A DNA stretch of 42,238 bases from Clostridia bacterium (GCA_017621755.1 JAGASL010000058.1:1-42238), one strand, 5' to 3'; shown: positions 24,382-32,243, counted from the first letter of the stretch. Program-made: numbers and translations. The notes: a model not told the origin generated them from the letters alone.

Positions 24382-24750
24382 TTACATATGCTGTTCGGCG
24401 TAGCGCTTGATCGCCTCAAACGAGGTGTCGCTGATGGCATGCTCGATGCGGCAAGCATCCTCGGCTGCTGTTTCTGCATCGACACCGATATGCGCAAGAA
24501 AGGCGCTGAGCAGGGTATGCCGCTCGTAGATCTTTTCGCCGATCTCGCGCCCGGCCTCTGTCAGCATGATGAAGCCGCCCTCATCCACCGTGATATAGCC
24601 CCCCTGGCGCAAAAGACCCATGGCGCGGCTGACCGAGGGCTTAGAATAGCCCATATGCTCCCCCACGTCGATGGCGCGCACGCCGGGATTTTGGCGGGAA
24701 AGCAGGTATATAGTCTCTAAATACATCTCTCCCGATTCCTGTAATCTCAT
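24382..24750 (-). CDS. DtxR/MntR-family metal-dependent repressor
   Basis: A 122-residue repressor: winged helix (IDVGEHMGYSKPSVSRAMGLLRQGGYI, then GFIMLTEAGREIGEKIYERH) plus the metal-binding/dimerisation helices (LSAFLAHIGVDAETAAEDACRIEHAIS). It lacks the SH3-like third domain of DtxR and IdeR, so it has the size of MntR. Yet the metal ligands align as M9, C100, E103 and H104, the DtxR-type Met/Cys set, rather than the Asp/Glu set of MntR. This favours Fe(II) sensing over Mn(II) (inference from published MntR D8M-type work). No target gene is adjacent; it is a single-gene unit. Confidence 0.9.
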   Translation of the reverse strand: MRLQESGEMYLETIYLLSRQNPGVRAIDVGEHMGYSKPSVSRAMGLLRQGGYITVDEGGFIMLTEAGREIGEKIYERHTLLSAFLAHIGVDAETAAEDACRIEHAISDTSFEAIKRYAEQHM

Positions 24751-24780
24751 GATCCTTCCCCTTTGATCGGTGTTTTTCTT

Positions 24781-24809
24781 ATCATAGCACGTTCCCCCGC
24801 GCTTTGCAA
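24781..24809 (-). promoter_or_regulatory. Promoter of the DtxR-family gene
   Basis: Minus strand TTGCAA (24804-24809) and TATGAT (24781-24786), spacer 17 bp. Confidence 0.6.
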
Positions 24810-24840
24810 TCCTATTTTGAGAATTTGCCGGGGCGCACCA

Positions 24841-24869
24841 TTGACAAGGCTCTACCTTTTCGTTATAAT
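24841..24869 (+). promoter_or_regulatory. Consensus promoter facing antisense to the kinase gene
   Basis: TTGACA (24841-24846) and TATAAT (24864-24869), spacer exactly 17 bp. It is a perfect match on the plus strand with no plus-strand gene behind it before 25687. Transcription would start within the hairpin 24875-24899 and run antisense into the kinase gene. Confidence 0.55.
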
Positions 24870-24874
24870 AGAGA

Positions 24875-24899
24875 AAAAAGCACCTGGGCGGTGCTTTTT
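24875..24899 (-). terminator. Terminator of the kinase gene
   Basis: Stem 24875-24884 / 24890-24899 with A/T run ends, 11 bp after the kinase stop on the minus strand. Confidence 0.8.
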
Positions 24900-24910
24900 C
24901 CTGCCATCGT

Positions 24911-25558
24911 TTATGGTGTTTCTCGCTGCTCTAAGCGATATTTCATGGAAAGAGCGATATCCGCTATCATTTTTGCCGTATCCTCGACCCCTAAGACCGA
25001 GGAATTGATGGCCAGGGCATAGTGATCATACTTGCCCCATTTTTGCCCGGTATAGAAATTATAATAGGTAGACCGGCGATGGTCGACCTTGTTCATCATA
25101 TCCACCGCCTTGTTACGCGGCAGGTCATGCCGCTTCATGATCCGGTCAATACGGCACTCGTCATTGGCATAAACGAACACGCGCAGCGTGCAGGGGTGGT
25201 CGCGCAGCACGTAATCGGCACAGCGGCCGATAAACACGGCATCCCCCTCCTCGGCCAGGTGCCGGATGAGGTCAGACTGCAGGTAAAACAGCTTGTCATT
25301 GATCGGCAAGTGGTAAGAAAGTGGCGAATGGAGCCCGTAGGAGTTTGAACCCATAGCCAGGGTATACAGCAGGCTACCGGCGGCCACCTCATCCACGCGG
25401 TGCAAAGCATCCTCGCTCATGTTGCCGCGCTCGGCCGACATGGTGATCAGCTCGCGGTCATAGGTCTTGCAGCCAAGCAGCTCGGCAACCTTTTCGCCGA
25501 TCTCACGGCCGCCGCTGCCGTACTGGCGGGCGATAGTAACGATTAAATGATGAGACAT
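24911..25558 (-). CDS. Cytidylate kinase-like family protein
   Basis: A 215-residue P-loop protein of the cytidylate kinase-like family (PF13189 type). The nucleotide loop is TIARQYGSGGREIGEKVAELLG near the N-terminus, followed by YDRELITMSAERGNM, VFIGRCADYVLRDHP, RVFVYANDECRIDRIMKR and the lid-like DHRRSTYYNFYTGQKWG. Proteins of this kind are frequent in Clostridia, distinct from the housekeeping Cmk, and their phosphate acceptor is not established. Single-gene unit with its own promoter and terminator. Confidence 0.88.
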   Translation of the reverse strand: MSHHLIVTIARQYGSGGREIGEKVAELLGCKTYDRELITMSAERGNMSEDALHRVDEVAAGSLLYTLAMGSNSYGLHSPLSYHLPINDKLFYLQSDLIRHLAEEGDAVFIGRCADYVLRDHPCTLRVFVYANDECRIDRIMKRHDLPRNKAVDMMNKVDHRRSTYYNFYTGQKWGKYDHYALAINSSVLGVEDTAKMIADIALSMKYRLEQRETP

Positions 25559-25597
25559 GGCATCCTCCTTCTATGATGATGGTCATCGTTTTTGTTC

Positions 25598-25626
25598 ATT
25601 ATACCATATTTTGACCCCATTGTAAA
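25598..25626 (-). promoter_or_regulatory. Promoter of the kinase gene
   Basis: Minus strand TTTACA (25621-25626) and TATAAT (25598-25603), spacer 17 bp. Confidence 0.7.
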
Positions 25627-25686
25627 GATATTTTTGTGAAAAAGTTCCCGACATTCTTCGCGCGTGCCGCAAAAAAGGAGAATCTT

Positions 25687-26607
25687 ATGCAGTCTTTCAC
25701 CCCTACCAAAACCGCGGTAGAGGCGCGCCTGCGCGCCTCGCTGCCTCCACGCCTGCCTGATAGCCACAAGGGCAGCTACGGCAATGCCCTGCTCTATTGC
25801 GGCTCACGCACCTATACCGGGGCGGCCTGCCTGGCCGCCATGGGCGCCCTGCGCGCCGGGGCCGGCATCACCCACCTGCTGGCACCGGAGGAGGCGCTGG
25901 CGCCGGTACGTATACGCCTGCCGGAGGTGGTCTGCCACCCGATCGCACCACTCGGCAAGGAACCGGCCGCCTTAGCCGGGGCCGACCGTCTTGGCGGTCG
26001 GCGCGGCGCCATTCTCATCGGCTGTGGCCTTGGGCGCGGCACGGGGAGCGAGGCAGCCGCCTTTTGCGAGGCGCTGCTTTCCCTGCTTAGCAAGCCAGGC
26101 CTGCCACTGGTGCTGGATGCCGATGCGCTGAACATGCTTGCCGACCACGCGGCATCCCCCGCTTCCTTCCTATCGCAGGCGGTGCGGCCGGTGATCCTGA
26201 CCCCGCACCCCACCGAATTTTCGCGCCTGAGCGGCCTGCCGGTGGAAGAGATACAAAAGAACCGCGCGTGCCACGCCACCGCGTTTGCGGGGCAGAGCGG
26301 CTGCATTCTATTATTAAAGGGGCATGGCACGGTGATCGCCACGCCGGCGGGGGAAGCCACCGTGAACCCCAGCGGCTCGCCCGCCCTGGCTAAGGGTGGA
26401 AGCGGCGACGTGCTGGCCGGCGTGATCACCGGTCTTATGGCCGGCGGCATGGCCCCGGCTGAGGCGGCCCTTGCCGGCGCTTACCTACACGGTCTGGCCG
26501 GCGAGCGTCTGGCCGCGCGCGATTCAGCCTACGGTCTGCTCCCCTCTGACCTGCCCGCCGCCATTGCTAGGGAGCTATGCCGCATCACAAGCGATGATCA
26601 TAATTAG
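25687..26607 (+). CDS. nnrD: ADP/ATP-dependent NAD(P)H-hydrate dehydratase
   Basis: A 306-residue ribokinase-fold enzyme that repairs hydrated NADH and NADPH. Markers: SHKGSYGNALLYCGS and GAACLAAMGALRAGAGITHLL near the N-terminus, LVLDADALN, LTPHPTEFSRL, and the nucleotide/catalytic loop ALAKGGSGDVLAGVITG with Asp in SGD. Only the dehydratase domain is present; the YjeF N-terminal epimerase domain fused in many bacteria is missing, so the epimerase must be encoded elsewhere. AAAAAGGAG lies 8 bp before the start. The serine hydrolase gene follows after 11 bp, probably in one operon. Confidence 0.92.
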   Translation: MQSFTPTKTAVEARLRASLPPRLPDSHKGSYGNALLYCGSRTYTGAACLAAMGALRAGAGITHLLAPEEALAPVRIRLPEVVCHPIAPLGKEPAALAGADRLGGRRGAILIGCGLGRGTGSEAAAFCEALLSLLSKPGLPLVLDADALNMLADHAASPASFLSQAVRPVILTPHPTEFSRLSGLPVEEIQKNRACHATAFAGQSGCILLLKGHGTVIATPAGEATVNPSGSPALAKGGSGDVLAGVITGLMAGGMAPAEAALAGAYLHGLAGERLAARDSAYGLLPSDLPAAIARELCRITSDDHN

Positions 26608-26618
26608 GAGGATTTCTC

Positions 26619-28097
26619 ATGCTTCACACCATCACCCCTGAGCAGGCCGGCATTCCGGCAAGCCGGGTAGAAAAATTTCTGCGCGCGTTAGAGCGCCATG
26701 GCCTGGTCATGCACTCGCTGCTGCTGGCCAAGGGCAACGGGCTGTTTGCCGAGCACTACTGGGCGCCCTTTGACGCAAATTTTTGCCACCGCATGTACTC
26801 CGAGACCAAGAGCTACGTGGGCATCGCGATCGGCCTTTTAGAGGCTGATCACAAGCTCTCGCTGGATGATACGATCGTCTCGCACTTTCCCGAGAAGCTA
26901 GAGCGTGAGATCCCGGCCGAGCTTGGCAAGCAGACCATTCGCCACATGCTGACCATGGAGACTGCCTGCCGCACACCCTTCTGGTTCGCCACCGCCGACC
27001 CCGACCGCACGCACGAATACCTGAACGCCAGCAGCATACTGCGCCAGCCGGGTAGTCTGTGGGAATATGATTCCGCCGGCTCGCAGGTGCTTTCCTCGCT
27101 GGTGGAGAAGCTTGCCGGTCAATCGCTCTTTGATTTCCTTTACGAGCGCATCTTCTCGCATCTTGGCACCTTCCGCACCGCCACCATTCTCAAAACGCCG
27201 AACGGGGATTCCTGGGGCGACTCTGCCCTGGTCTGCACCAGCCGGGATATGCTTTCGTTTGCGCGGCTGCTGGCAGAGGGCGGCATGCACGAGGGCAAGC
27301 AGCTGATCCCGCCTGCCTATTTGGCGGCGGCCACGGCCAAGCAGGTCTCGAATCACACCTACGGCTTTGCTGATTACCATTCGCAGGGCTACGGCTACCA
27401 GATCTGGCACACGCGCGGTGGCGGCTGGGCCTTCAACGGTATGGGCGGCCAATTTACCATCTACCGGCCGGACAAGGACGTGACTCTGGTCTGCACCGGG
27501 GATAACCAAGGCAATCCCGGCGCGGCGGCACTGCTTTTCGCCCTGTTTGAGGAACTGATCTTAGACGAGATCGGGCACGCCCCACTACCGGCAGACGAGG
27601 TAGCCAATGCCTCTCTTGCCGCCTACAGCAGTCGTCTCAGGCTGGCGGCAGCAGACGGCGCCCACGAAAGCGACACGGCCAAGGAGATCAGCGGCAAGGA
27701 GTTTGCCTGCGAGGGAAATGCGGTCGGGCTGATCCGCTTTGCCTTCCGCTTCCGCGAGGGGGGCGGCCTGTTCGCCTATGAAAACATGCAGGGGCGTAAG
27801 GAGCTACCCTTCTTTTTTGGTGAGAACTGGTTTGGCAAGTTTCCACAAGAGGGGTATTCTGACGGTGTAGGCGGTGAACGGACGACAAACGGCTTTCTCT
27901 ACGATTGTGCCGTCTCGGCCGGCTGGATCGAGGAGCGCAAGCTGCTTCTCCGGGCACAGATCATTGACCGCTACTTTGGCAACCTGACGTTTATTTTCCA
28001 CTTCGCCAAGGACGGTAGCGCCACGCTGCACATGGAAAAGCACGCAGAGGCATTTTTAGATGAATACCAGGGCACCGTGCGTGCGCATATGCTTTGA
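26619..28097 (+). CDS. Serine hydrolase, class C beta-lactamase family
   Basis: A 492-residue penicillin-binding-protein-like hydrolase. The SxxK motif is S61-E-T-K64, the second motif is Y150-D-S152 (the YxN/YxS tyrosine), and NGMGGQFTIY may replace the third KTG/HxG motif. The C-terminal ~150 residues form a separate beta-rich domain. No signal peptide or lipobox, so it should stay in the cytoplasm. This suggests an esterase or peptidase on small molecules rather than antibiotic resistance. AGGAGG-type site precedes the start; it follows nnrD by 11 bp. Confidence 0.87.
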   Translation: MLHTITPEQAGIPASRVEKFLRALERHGLVMHSLLLAKGNGLFAEHYWAPFDANFCHRMYSETKSYVGIAIGLLEADHKLSLDDTIVSHFPEKLEREIPAELGKQTIRHMLTMETACRTPFWFATADPDRTHEYLNASSILRQPGSLWEYDSAGSQVLSSLVEKLAGQSLFDFLYERIFSHLGTFRTATILKTPNGDSWGDSALVCTSRDMLSFARLLAEGGMHEGKQLIPPAYLAAATAKQVSNHTYGFADYHSQGYGYQIWHTRGGGWAFNGMGGQFTIYRPDKDVTLVCTGDNQGNPGAAALLFALFEELILDEIGHAPLPADEVANASLAAYSSRLRLAAADGAHESDTAKEISGKEFACEGNAVGLIRFAFRFREGGGLFAYENMQGRKELPFFFGENWFGKFPQEGYSDGVGGERTTNGFLYDCAVSAGWIEERKLLLRAQIIDRYFGNLTFIFHFAKDGSATLHMEKHAEAFLDEYQGTVRAHML

Positions 28098-28120
28098 TAC
28101 TTTTTGAAAAGAAAAAAGTA
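28098..28120 (+). terminator. A/T hairpin after the serine hydrolase gene
   Basis: TACTTTTT (28098-28105) pairs with AAAAAGTA (28113-28120) directly after the stop codon. Weak, and not followed by a T-run. Confidence 0.4.
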
Positions 28121-28128
28121 AATTTAAC

Positions 28129-28157
28129 TTGCTTTTTTGATAGGACTATGCTATAAT
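28129..28157 (+). promoter_or_regulatory. Upstream promoter in the flotillin-gene leader
   Basis: TTGCTT (28129-28134) and TATAAT (28152-28157), spacer 17 bp. It would start an RNA near 28164 containing the long hairpin below. Confidence 0.5.
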
Positions 28158-28196
28158 TTTCATAACATCATTTCACTTTTTTAGAAACGATGATGG

Positions 28197-28235
28197 CCGG
28201 GCGGCAAGCGTCACCGTGCGCTTGCCTTCGCCTGG
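28197..28235 (+). other. Long hairpin, candidate small RNA or leader element
   Basis: 28197-28210 pairs with 28219-28226 plus 28229-28235 (about 15 bp, one G-U pair, two-base bulge, eight-base loop). A smaller hairpin (28270-28279 / 28282-28290) ends right before the next promoter. I do not recognise a known RNA family. No open frame of note. Confidence 0.4.
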
Positions 28236-28290
28236 CGGGCCTGCTGCGACCGAAGCCTGTAAAAATTTTGGGGATTTTTGGAAAAACCCC

Positions 28291-28319
28291 TTGACAAACG
28301 CGCAACAGTATGCTATCAT
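28291..28319 (+). promoter_or_regulatory. Promoter of the riboswitch/flotillin unit
   Basis: TTGACA (28291-28296) and TATCAT (28314-28319), spacer 17 bp. The start point falls just before the aptamer. Confidence 0.75.
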
Positions 28320-28327
28320 ATACTCGT

Positions 28328-28434
28328 ACAAAGGGAGTAGTTCGCGGCGCTTGCGCCGTTCATCCAGTCGTCATAACAACTCACATGAGTTCGGCTGGGT
28401 GTGTATCCTGGTAAATGAACGAGACTTTACGCAT
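28328..28434 (+). promoter_or_regulatory. Putative yybP-ykoY manganese riboswitch aptamer
   Basis: The conserved 5' loop AAAGGGAGTAG (28330-28340) and 3' loop AACGAGACTTT (28418-28428) match the yybP-ykoY signatures (GGGGAGUAG; CGAGACCUUUG) that form the metal-binding L1 and L3. They are joined by GTTC/GAAC (28340-28343 / 28417-28420), an arm with a GGCGC hairpin (28345-28358), and a second arm CCAGTCG/CGGCTGG (28364-28370 / 28392-28398) capped by AACTC/GAGTT. In this family Mn2+ binding stabilises the aptamer and turns downstream expression on. The gene controlled here is a flotillin-like protein. Confidence 0.75.
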
Positions 28435-28462
28435 GCTGCGGCGATGTGTAAGGTCTTTTTTT
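28422..28462 (+). terminator. Riboswitch-controlled terminator
   Basis: 28422-28434 pairs with 28444-28456 (13 bp, two G-U pairs), followed by seven T (28456-28462). The 5' arm contains the conserved GAGACTTT of the aptamer, so aptamer and terminator are mutually exclusive: an ON-switch design. Confidence 0.8.
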
Positions 28463-28530
28463 GTACCAGGTTTCCCTTTCTACAGGTTTGCGCAAACCGA
28501 AAAAAATATTTTATTAAAGGAGGAACCCCT

Positions 28531-29970
28531 ATGCCACCCATTGTTGTTGCTGCACTTGCCGTAGCCGCCTTGATCCTGCTGATCTTCGTTGCGGGCTACC
28601 TGAAGGCACCGCCGGATACTGCCTACATTATTTCCGGCATCAAAAAGACGCGCCGTATTCTGATCGGCCGTGCCGGCTGGCACGTACCGTTCTTCGAGCG
28701 GGTAGACCGCCTGTCCTTAAAGGTCATGCAAGTAGATGTTAAGACCACCGAGGCCGTTCCGACCAGCGAGTTCATCAACGTGTCGGTAGACGGTGTTGCC
28801 AACATTAAGATCTCCTCTGACCCAGAGCTGCTTGCCCGCGCGGCTGAATCGCTGCTGGGCATGCGCCAGAATGACCTGACCAGCCTGGTTACCCAGGTGC
28901 TGGAGGGTAACATGCGCGAGATCGTTGGCTCGGTCGGCTTAAAGGAAATGGTGCAGGACCGCCAAGGCGTTGCCAAGAAGATCACTGAAAACGTTGTACC
29001 GGACATGGAGAAGCTGGGTATTGAGGTGGTAAACTTCAACATTCAGAATTTCAAGGACGGTGCCGGTACCATTGAAAACATGGGTATCGACAACGTGGAG
29101 CAGATCCGTAAGACGGCGCAGATTGCCAAGGCCAATGCCCAGCGTGATATTGCCATCGCTACGGCAAACGCGCAGGAGGAGGCTAACGCCGTGAAGGTCG
29201 AGGCTGAAAAGAAGATCGCCGAGCAGAATGCCGAGCTTTCGGTTCGCCAGGCAGACATGAAGGTGCTGGCCGATACCAAGCGCGCCGAGGCAGATGCCGC
29301 TTACTCGATCCAGGAAGAGAATCAGCGCCGCACCATTGAGGTTGCACGCACGAACGCCGATATCGCGCGCAAGGAAAAGGAAGCCGAGCTGGCCGAAAAG
29401 GAGATCGCGCTCAAGGAACGCCAGCTGGATGCCGAGGTACGCAAGCAGGCGGATGCCATGAAGTACAAGACCGAAAAGGAGGCCGAGGCACAGCTGATCA
29501 AGCGTCAGAAGGAGGCCGAAGCACGCCGTTACGAGATTCAGGAGGCCGCCGAGGCCGAGATGTACCAGGCTGTGAAGGAGGCAGAAGCACGCCGTGCCGC
29601 TGCCGAAGCCAACCGCTACGCCATGGAGCAGGAGGCCGAGGGTATTCGCGCCAAGGGCTTGGCCGAGGCAGAGGCCATCGAAAAGAAGGCCGAGGCGCAG
29701 AAGAAGATGGGCGAAGCGTCCGTGCTGGAAATGTACCTCTCCGCGCTGCCTGAGGTGGTTAAGAATGCCGCCGCACCGCTGGCACAGACGGACAAGATCG
29801 TTATGTACGGCGATGGCAATTCGACCAAGGTTGTACGCGACGTGATGACCTCTGCCAACCAGATCATGGAGGGCGTGAAGGAATCTACCGGGATCGATAT
29901 TACCTCGCTGATCTCCGGCGCGATCGCCGGCTCCGCTGCCGCCAAGAGCGCAGCTGAGGCGCAGGAATAA
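28531..29970 (+). CDS. Flotillin-like SPFH-domain membrane protein
   Basis: A 479-residue flotillin. An N-terminal hairpin or membrane segment (residues 3-23, VVAALAVAALILLIFVAGYL) leads into the SPFH domain (YIISGIKKTRRILIGRAGWHVPFFE, VKTTEAVPTSEFINVSVDGVANIKI, residues ~30-190). A long Ala/Glu/Lys coiled coil covers ~200-410, with the EAEA-rich repeats typical of flotillins, then a small C-terminal tail. Flotillins oligomerise on ordered membrane patches. The start has AAAGGAGGAACCCCT upstream; the frame is open ~105 codons further but crosses the riboswitch. No NfeD partner is adjacent. Even, A/T-tolerant codon use suggests strong expression. Confidence 0.93.
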   Translation: MPPIVVAALAVAALILLIFVAGYLKAPPDTAYIISGIKKTRRILIGRAGWHVPFFERVDRLSLKVMQVDVKTTEAVPTSEFINVSVDGVANIKISSDPELLARAAESLLGMRQNDLTSLVTQVLEGNMREIVGSVGLKEMVQDRQGVAKKITENVVPDMEKLGIEVVNFNIQNFKDGAGTIENMGIDNVEQIRKTAQIAKANAQRDIAIATANAQEEANAVKVEAEKKIAEQNAELSVRQADMKVLADTKRAEADAAYSIQEENQRRTIEVARTNADIARKEKEAELAEKEIALKERQLDAEVRKQADAMKYKTEKEAEAQLIKRQKEAEARRYEIQEAAEAEMYQAVKEAEARRAAAEANRYAMEQEAEGIRAKGLAEAEAIEKKAEAQKKMGEASVLEMYLSALPEVVKNAAAPLAQTDKIVMYGDGNSTKVVRDVMTSANQIMEGVKESTGIDITSLISGAIAGSAAAKSAAEAQE

Positions 29971-30045
29971 TTTTTACCACGCCCGGGGCCGCACCCAGAG
30001 CCACCCGCGCGGGCGAGAAAGCACCGGCTGTCGCACCCACTCTGC

Positions 30046-30200
30046 GTAAAAACAGAGGGATTCCCAGGGATGCAATCACGTAAGCACAAGCAAATACCAT
30101 ATGGGCATCCCATGTAAAAAACAAACGTTTCCCAGAATGCAATCACGCATACACAGGCGAATGCCGTATAGGCTTCCCCCGTAAAAAACAAACGTTTCCC
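30046..30200. repeat. 67-68 bp tandem repeat, ~2.3 copies
   Basis: Copies begin at 30046, 30114 and 30181 (third truncated), each starting GTAAAAA-C and containing TTCCCAG-ATGCAATCACG. It lies between the flotillin stop and its terminator, so it is in the mRNA 3' end. On the minus strand it can encode a repeated peptide, but there is no ribosome site. Confidence 0.75.
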
Positions 30201-30230
30201 GCGCGGCATAGCCGCGCGGGTTTTTGTTTT
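30198..30230 (+). terminator. Terminator of the flotillin gene
   Basis: Perfect 10 bp GC stem 30198-30207 / 30211-30220 followed by TTTTTGTTTT. Confidence 0.92.
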
Positions 30231-30239
30231 ACCACAGCT

Positions 30240-30890
30240 GCGCATGCTGGAAAAAAGTAGAAACGAATGGAGCGAAGCAAGCAATCTCCACCTACCGTCA
30301 TTCTGAGGGAACAAAGTGGGCGACCTTCATTTTCTGCCATTCTGCGTGAGCAAAGCGAGCGGCCTCTACTTCCTGTTTTTTGGTGATCAGAGCGAGCGGC
30401 TTTCATTTTCTGTCATTCTGAGTGAGCGAAGCGAGCGAAGAATCTTTCCGAGTGAAGCGAGGAATTCCTATTGTCATGTCACCTGTTTCGCCTAACGGCG
30501 AAAGGATCCTTCGCCTAACGGCTCAGGATGACAGGTAGAAAAGAGCGGCGAAAAGATCTCCTCCAAAAGGGTCTCCTCGCGGCGCTTCACTTCATTCAGG
30601 ATGACAGAAACAAAAAAATCGGTGCGGGAGGAGCAATTCTCGCTGTGGCTCGGTATCGCTGCGGCCCCCCAAAGCTCGACAAGCTCGCTTCGGGGAACCC
30701 CAGCCGCTCGGGGTCTGACAGCCCGCCGGGCTATCATTCAAGACCCTCGCGCCGCTACGCTACCCCTCCCCTACGGATGACGGGTTAATGGGGGACGGTG
30801 CGGCCGTTGCTCGTAGGGGCCAACGTCCTCGGTCGGCCTGCTTTGCGGGAGGATAGTGCCCTCCCCTACGAATGAAAGATAGAGGGACAG
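30240..30890. repeat. Mosaic of short intergenic repeats
   Basis: About 650 bp with no credible gene. It holds several degenerate copies of a GTCATTCTGAG-like unit (near 30298, 30340, 30410), the 51 bp unit at 30484-30534, and a palindromic stretch with CTCCCCTACG ends (30760-30880). These look like accumulated non-coding repeat elements. Confidence 0.6.
30484..30534. repeat. 51-bp repeat, copy 1
   Basis: Matches 37081-37131 at 49 of 51 positions. It contains two nested hairpins (TTTCGCC-TAA-CGGCGAAA and GGATCCTTCGCC-TAA-CGGC). Confidence 0.85.
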
Positions 30891-30904
30891 ACAGGGGCGC
30901 TATA

Positions 30905-30939
30905 TACAAAAAACCCACAGGGATATACCCTGTGGGTTT
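30905..30939 (-). terminator. Terminator of the dockerin/cohesin operon
   Basis: A 12 bp perfect stem 30911-30922 / 30928-30939 with loop ATATA, then a T-run on the minus strand, 9 bp after the cohesin-protein stop. Confidence 0.9.
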
Positions 30940-30947
30940 ATGATTGA

Positions 30948-32222
30948 TTATTTCTGAGAGCCGGGGCGGCCGATGTGCTTGGTCTGTGCCTGCTTCTTGT
31001 ATACGAAGAAGTAAACAACAACACCAGCAGCAGCAACTACAACAACGGCGATCAGGATCCACAGCCACAGCAGCGACTTAACAGGAATGGTTTCCTGTGC
31101 AACAAGTACAGTGCCGCAGACAGAGCAGTGAGAGCCTTCAGTCTTACCCTCGGTGGAGTAGGTGGGCTCTACACGGGGATCGGTTACAGGCGTATGACTG
31201 CCGGTAGCCTTAATGATCTCCTTGGTGGTGTAGCCACATCCGCGCTGACACTCCTCATAGGCGTTCCAACCATCTTCCAGACAGTCAACAGCCTTGGCGG
31301 GAACCTGCTTCAGATCGTGGCCGAGAGCGGGGATGATGACCTTAGTGCTGTAATCACAGCCCTCACGGGTACATTCCTCATATGCATCCCAACCATCGGT
31401 GGTACAGGTTACAGTCTGTGCAGCAACGGGAGCCAGCACATGCTCGAGCGCAGGAACTACTTCAGCAGGCTTGGTTACGAAGCCACACACAGAGCAGGCC
31501 TCGCTTTCCGTTGCGCCCTCAACACCACAAGCGGGGGCAACAGCCGGAACCGGTGCGGGCTTGTGAGCTTCCTTTGCATCGCCCATGGGCTTTTCTTTAC
31601 AGGTCGGGCACTCGTAGGTGTTACCCAGACAAGGATACTGAGACTTCTCTACCTCGGTCAGCTTAGCGTGAGCGTTGAAGGAAGCCTTACCCTCGTTAGC
31701 GAGAGCGACCTTTACATAATCATATTCTGCATTTGCAACGTAATCAGGGTCAACCGTGAGAGTGATCGCGGTAGCGCCCTTGGTTGCTTCTGCACACTTA
31801 GCAACGGTGAATTCCACCGTGATCAGTGTAGCATTGGTAGCGGTTGCGTTTGCGGAGCCGATGTAACGTACATTCAGCACGCCGGGCTCTGCCACGTGAA
31901 CTACCACATTCGTTTCAGCGGGAAAAACATTGCCGTTTTCATAAACGACTTTGCCGCTGGCCGTTTTTACAGAGACGACAGCGGGATCGTAAACCAGATT
32001 AAACTCCAGAATAGCGACGCCGGGGTTCTCTGCAACTGTTACGCTGACCTCAAGGGTGTCCCCAGCCTGAACGGTAACAGGCGATTTTGAAATAGCAGTT
32101 TCGGAGGATACCGAGACAGCCAGATTCAAAGGACTGGTCTCAGCAGCGGAGACGGTAATCCCCGCTGCGAGACAGATCAGGATAACAGCCAAAAGTGAAA
32201 TCAGAATGCGTTTTGGCTGCAT
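30948..32222 (-). CDS. Membrane-anchored cohesin-domain protein
   Basis: A 424-residue surface protein. Signal peptide MQPKRILISLLAVILICLAA, cut near VSA-AE. Residues ~35-190 resemble a cohesin module: a beta-sandwich beginning VQAGDTLEVSVTVAENPGVAILEFNLVYDPAVVSV and ending TVEFTVAKC...ITLTVD. Residues ~205-375 hold four Cys-pair repeats of the type (T/D)C-x-DG-W(D/N)AYEEC-x(3)-C-Y-(S/T)TK-II-x-ALGH. A transmembrane helix (383-406, LLWLWILIAVVVVAAAG) and a basic tail end the protein. The start at MQPKR follows GAGGTAGGG. It is directly downstream of the giant dockerin protein and probably anchors it or similar proteins to the cell (inference). Confidence 0.8.
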   Translation of the reverse strand: MQPKRILISLLAVILICLAAGITVSAAETSPLNLAVSVSSETAISKSPVTVQAGDTLEVSVTVAENPGVAILEFNLVYDPAVVSVKTASGKVVYENGNVFPAETNVVVHVAEPGVLNVRYIGSANATATNATLITVEFTVAKCAEATKGATAITLTVDPDYVANAEYDYVKVALANEGKASFNAHAKLTEVEKSQYPCLGNTYECPTCKEKPMGDAKEAHKPAPVPAVAPACGVEGATESEACSVCGFVTKPAEVVPALEHVLAPVAAQTVTCTTDGWDAYEECTREGCDYSTKVIIPALGHDLKQVPAKAVDCLEDGWNAYEECQRGCGYTTKEIIKATGSHTPVTDPRVEPTYSTEGKTEGSHCSVCGTVLVAQETIPVKSLLWLWILIAVVVVAAAGVVVYFFVYKKQAQTKHIGRPGSQK

Positions 32223-32243
32223 AGTCCCTACCTCGTTCCTCAA

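Noticed and set aside
26619..28097. An antibiotic-resistance beta-lactamase.
   Set aside because: There is no signal peptide, and the third active-site motif is not a clear KTG; a cytosolic esterase or peptidase is more likely.
28216..28530. An N-terminal extension of the flotillin gene.
   Set aside because: It would cross the promoter, aptamer and terminator, whereas a strong ribosome site precedes 28531.
29616..30314. A minus-strand frame encoding a repeated peptide over the 67-bp repeats.
   Set aside because: No ribosome site; it overlaps the flotillin gene antisense and arises from the tandem repeat.
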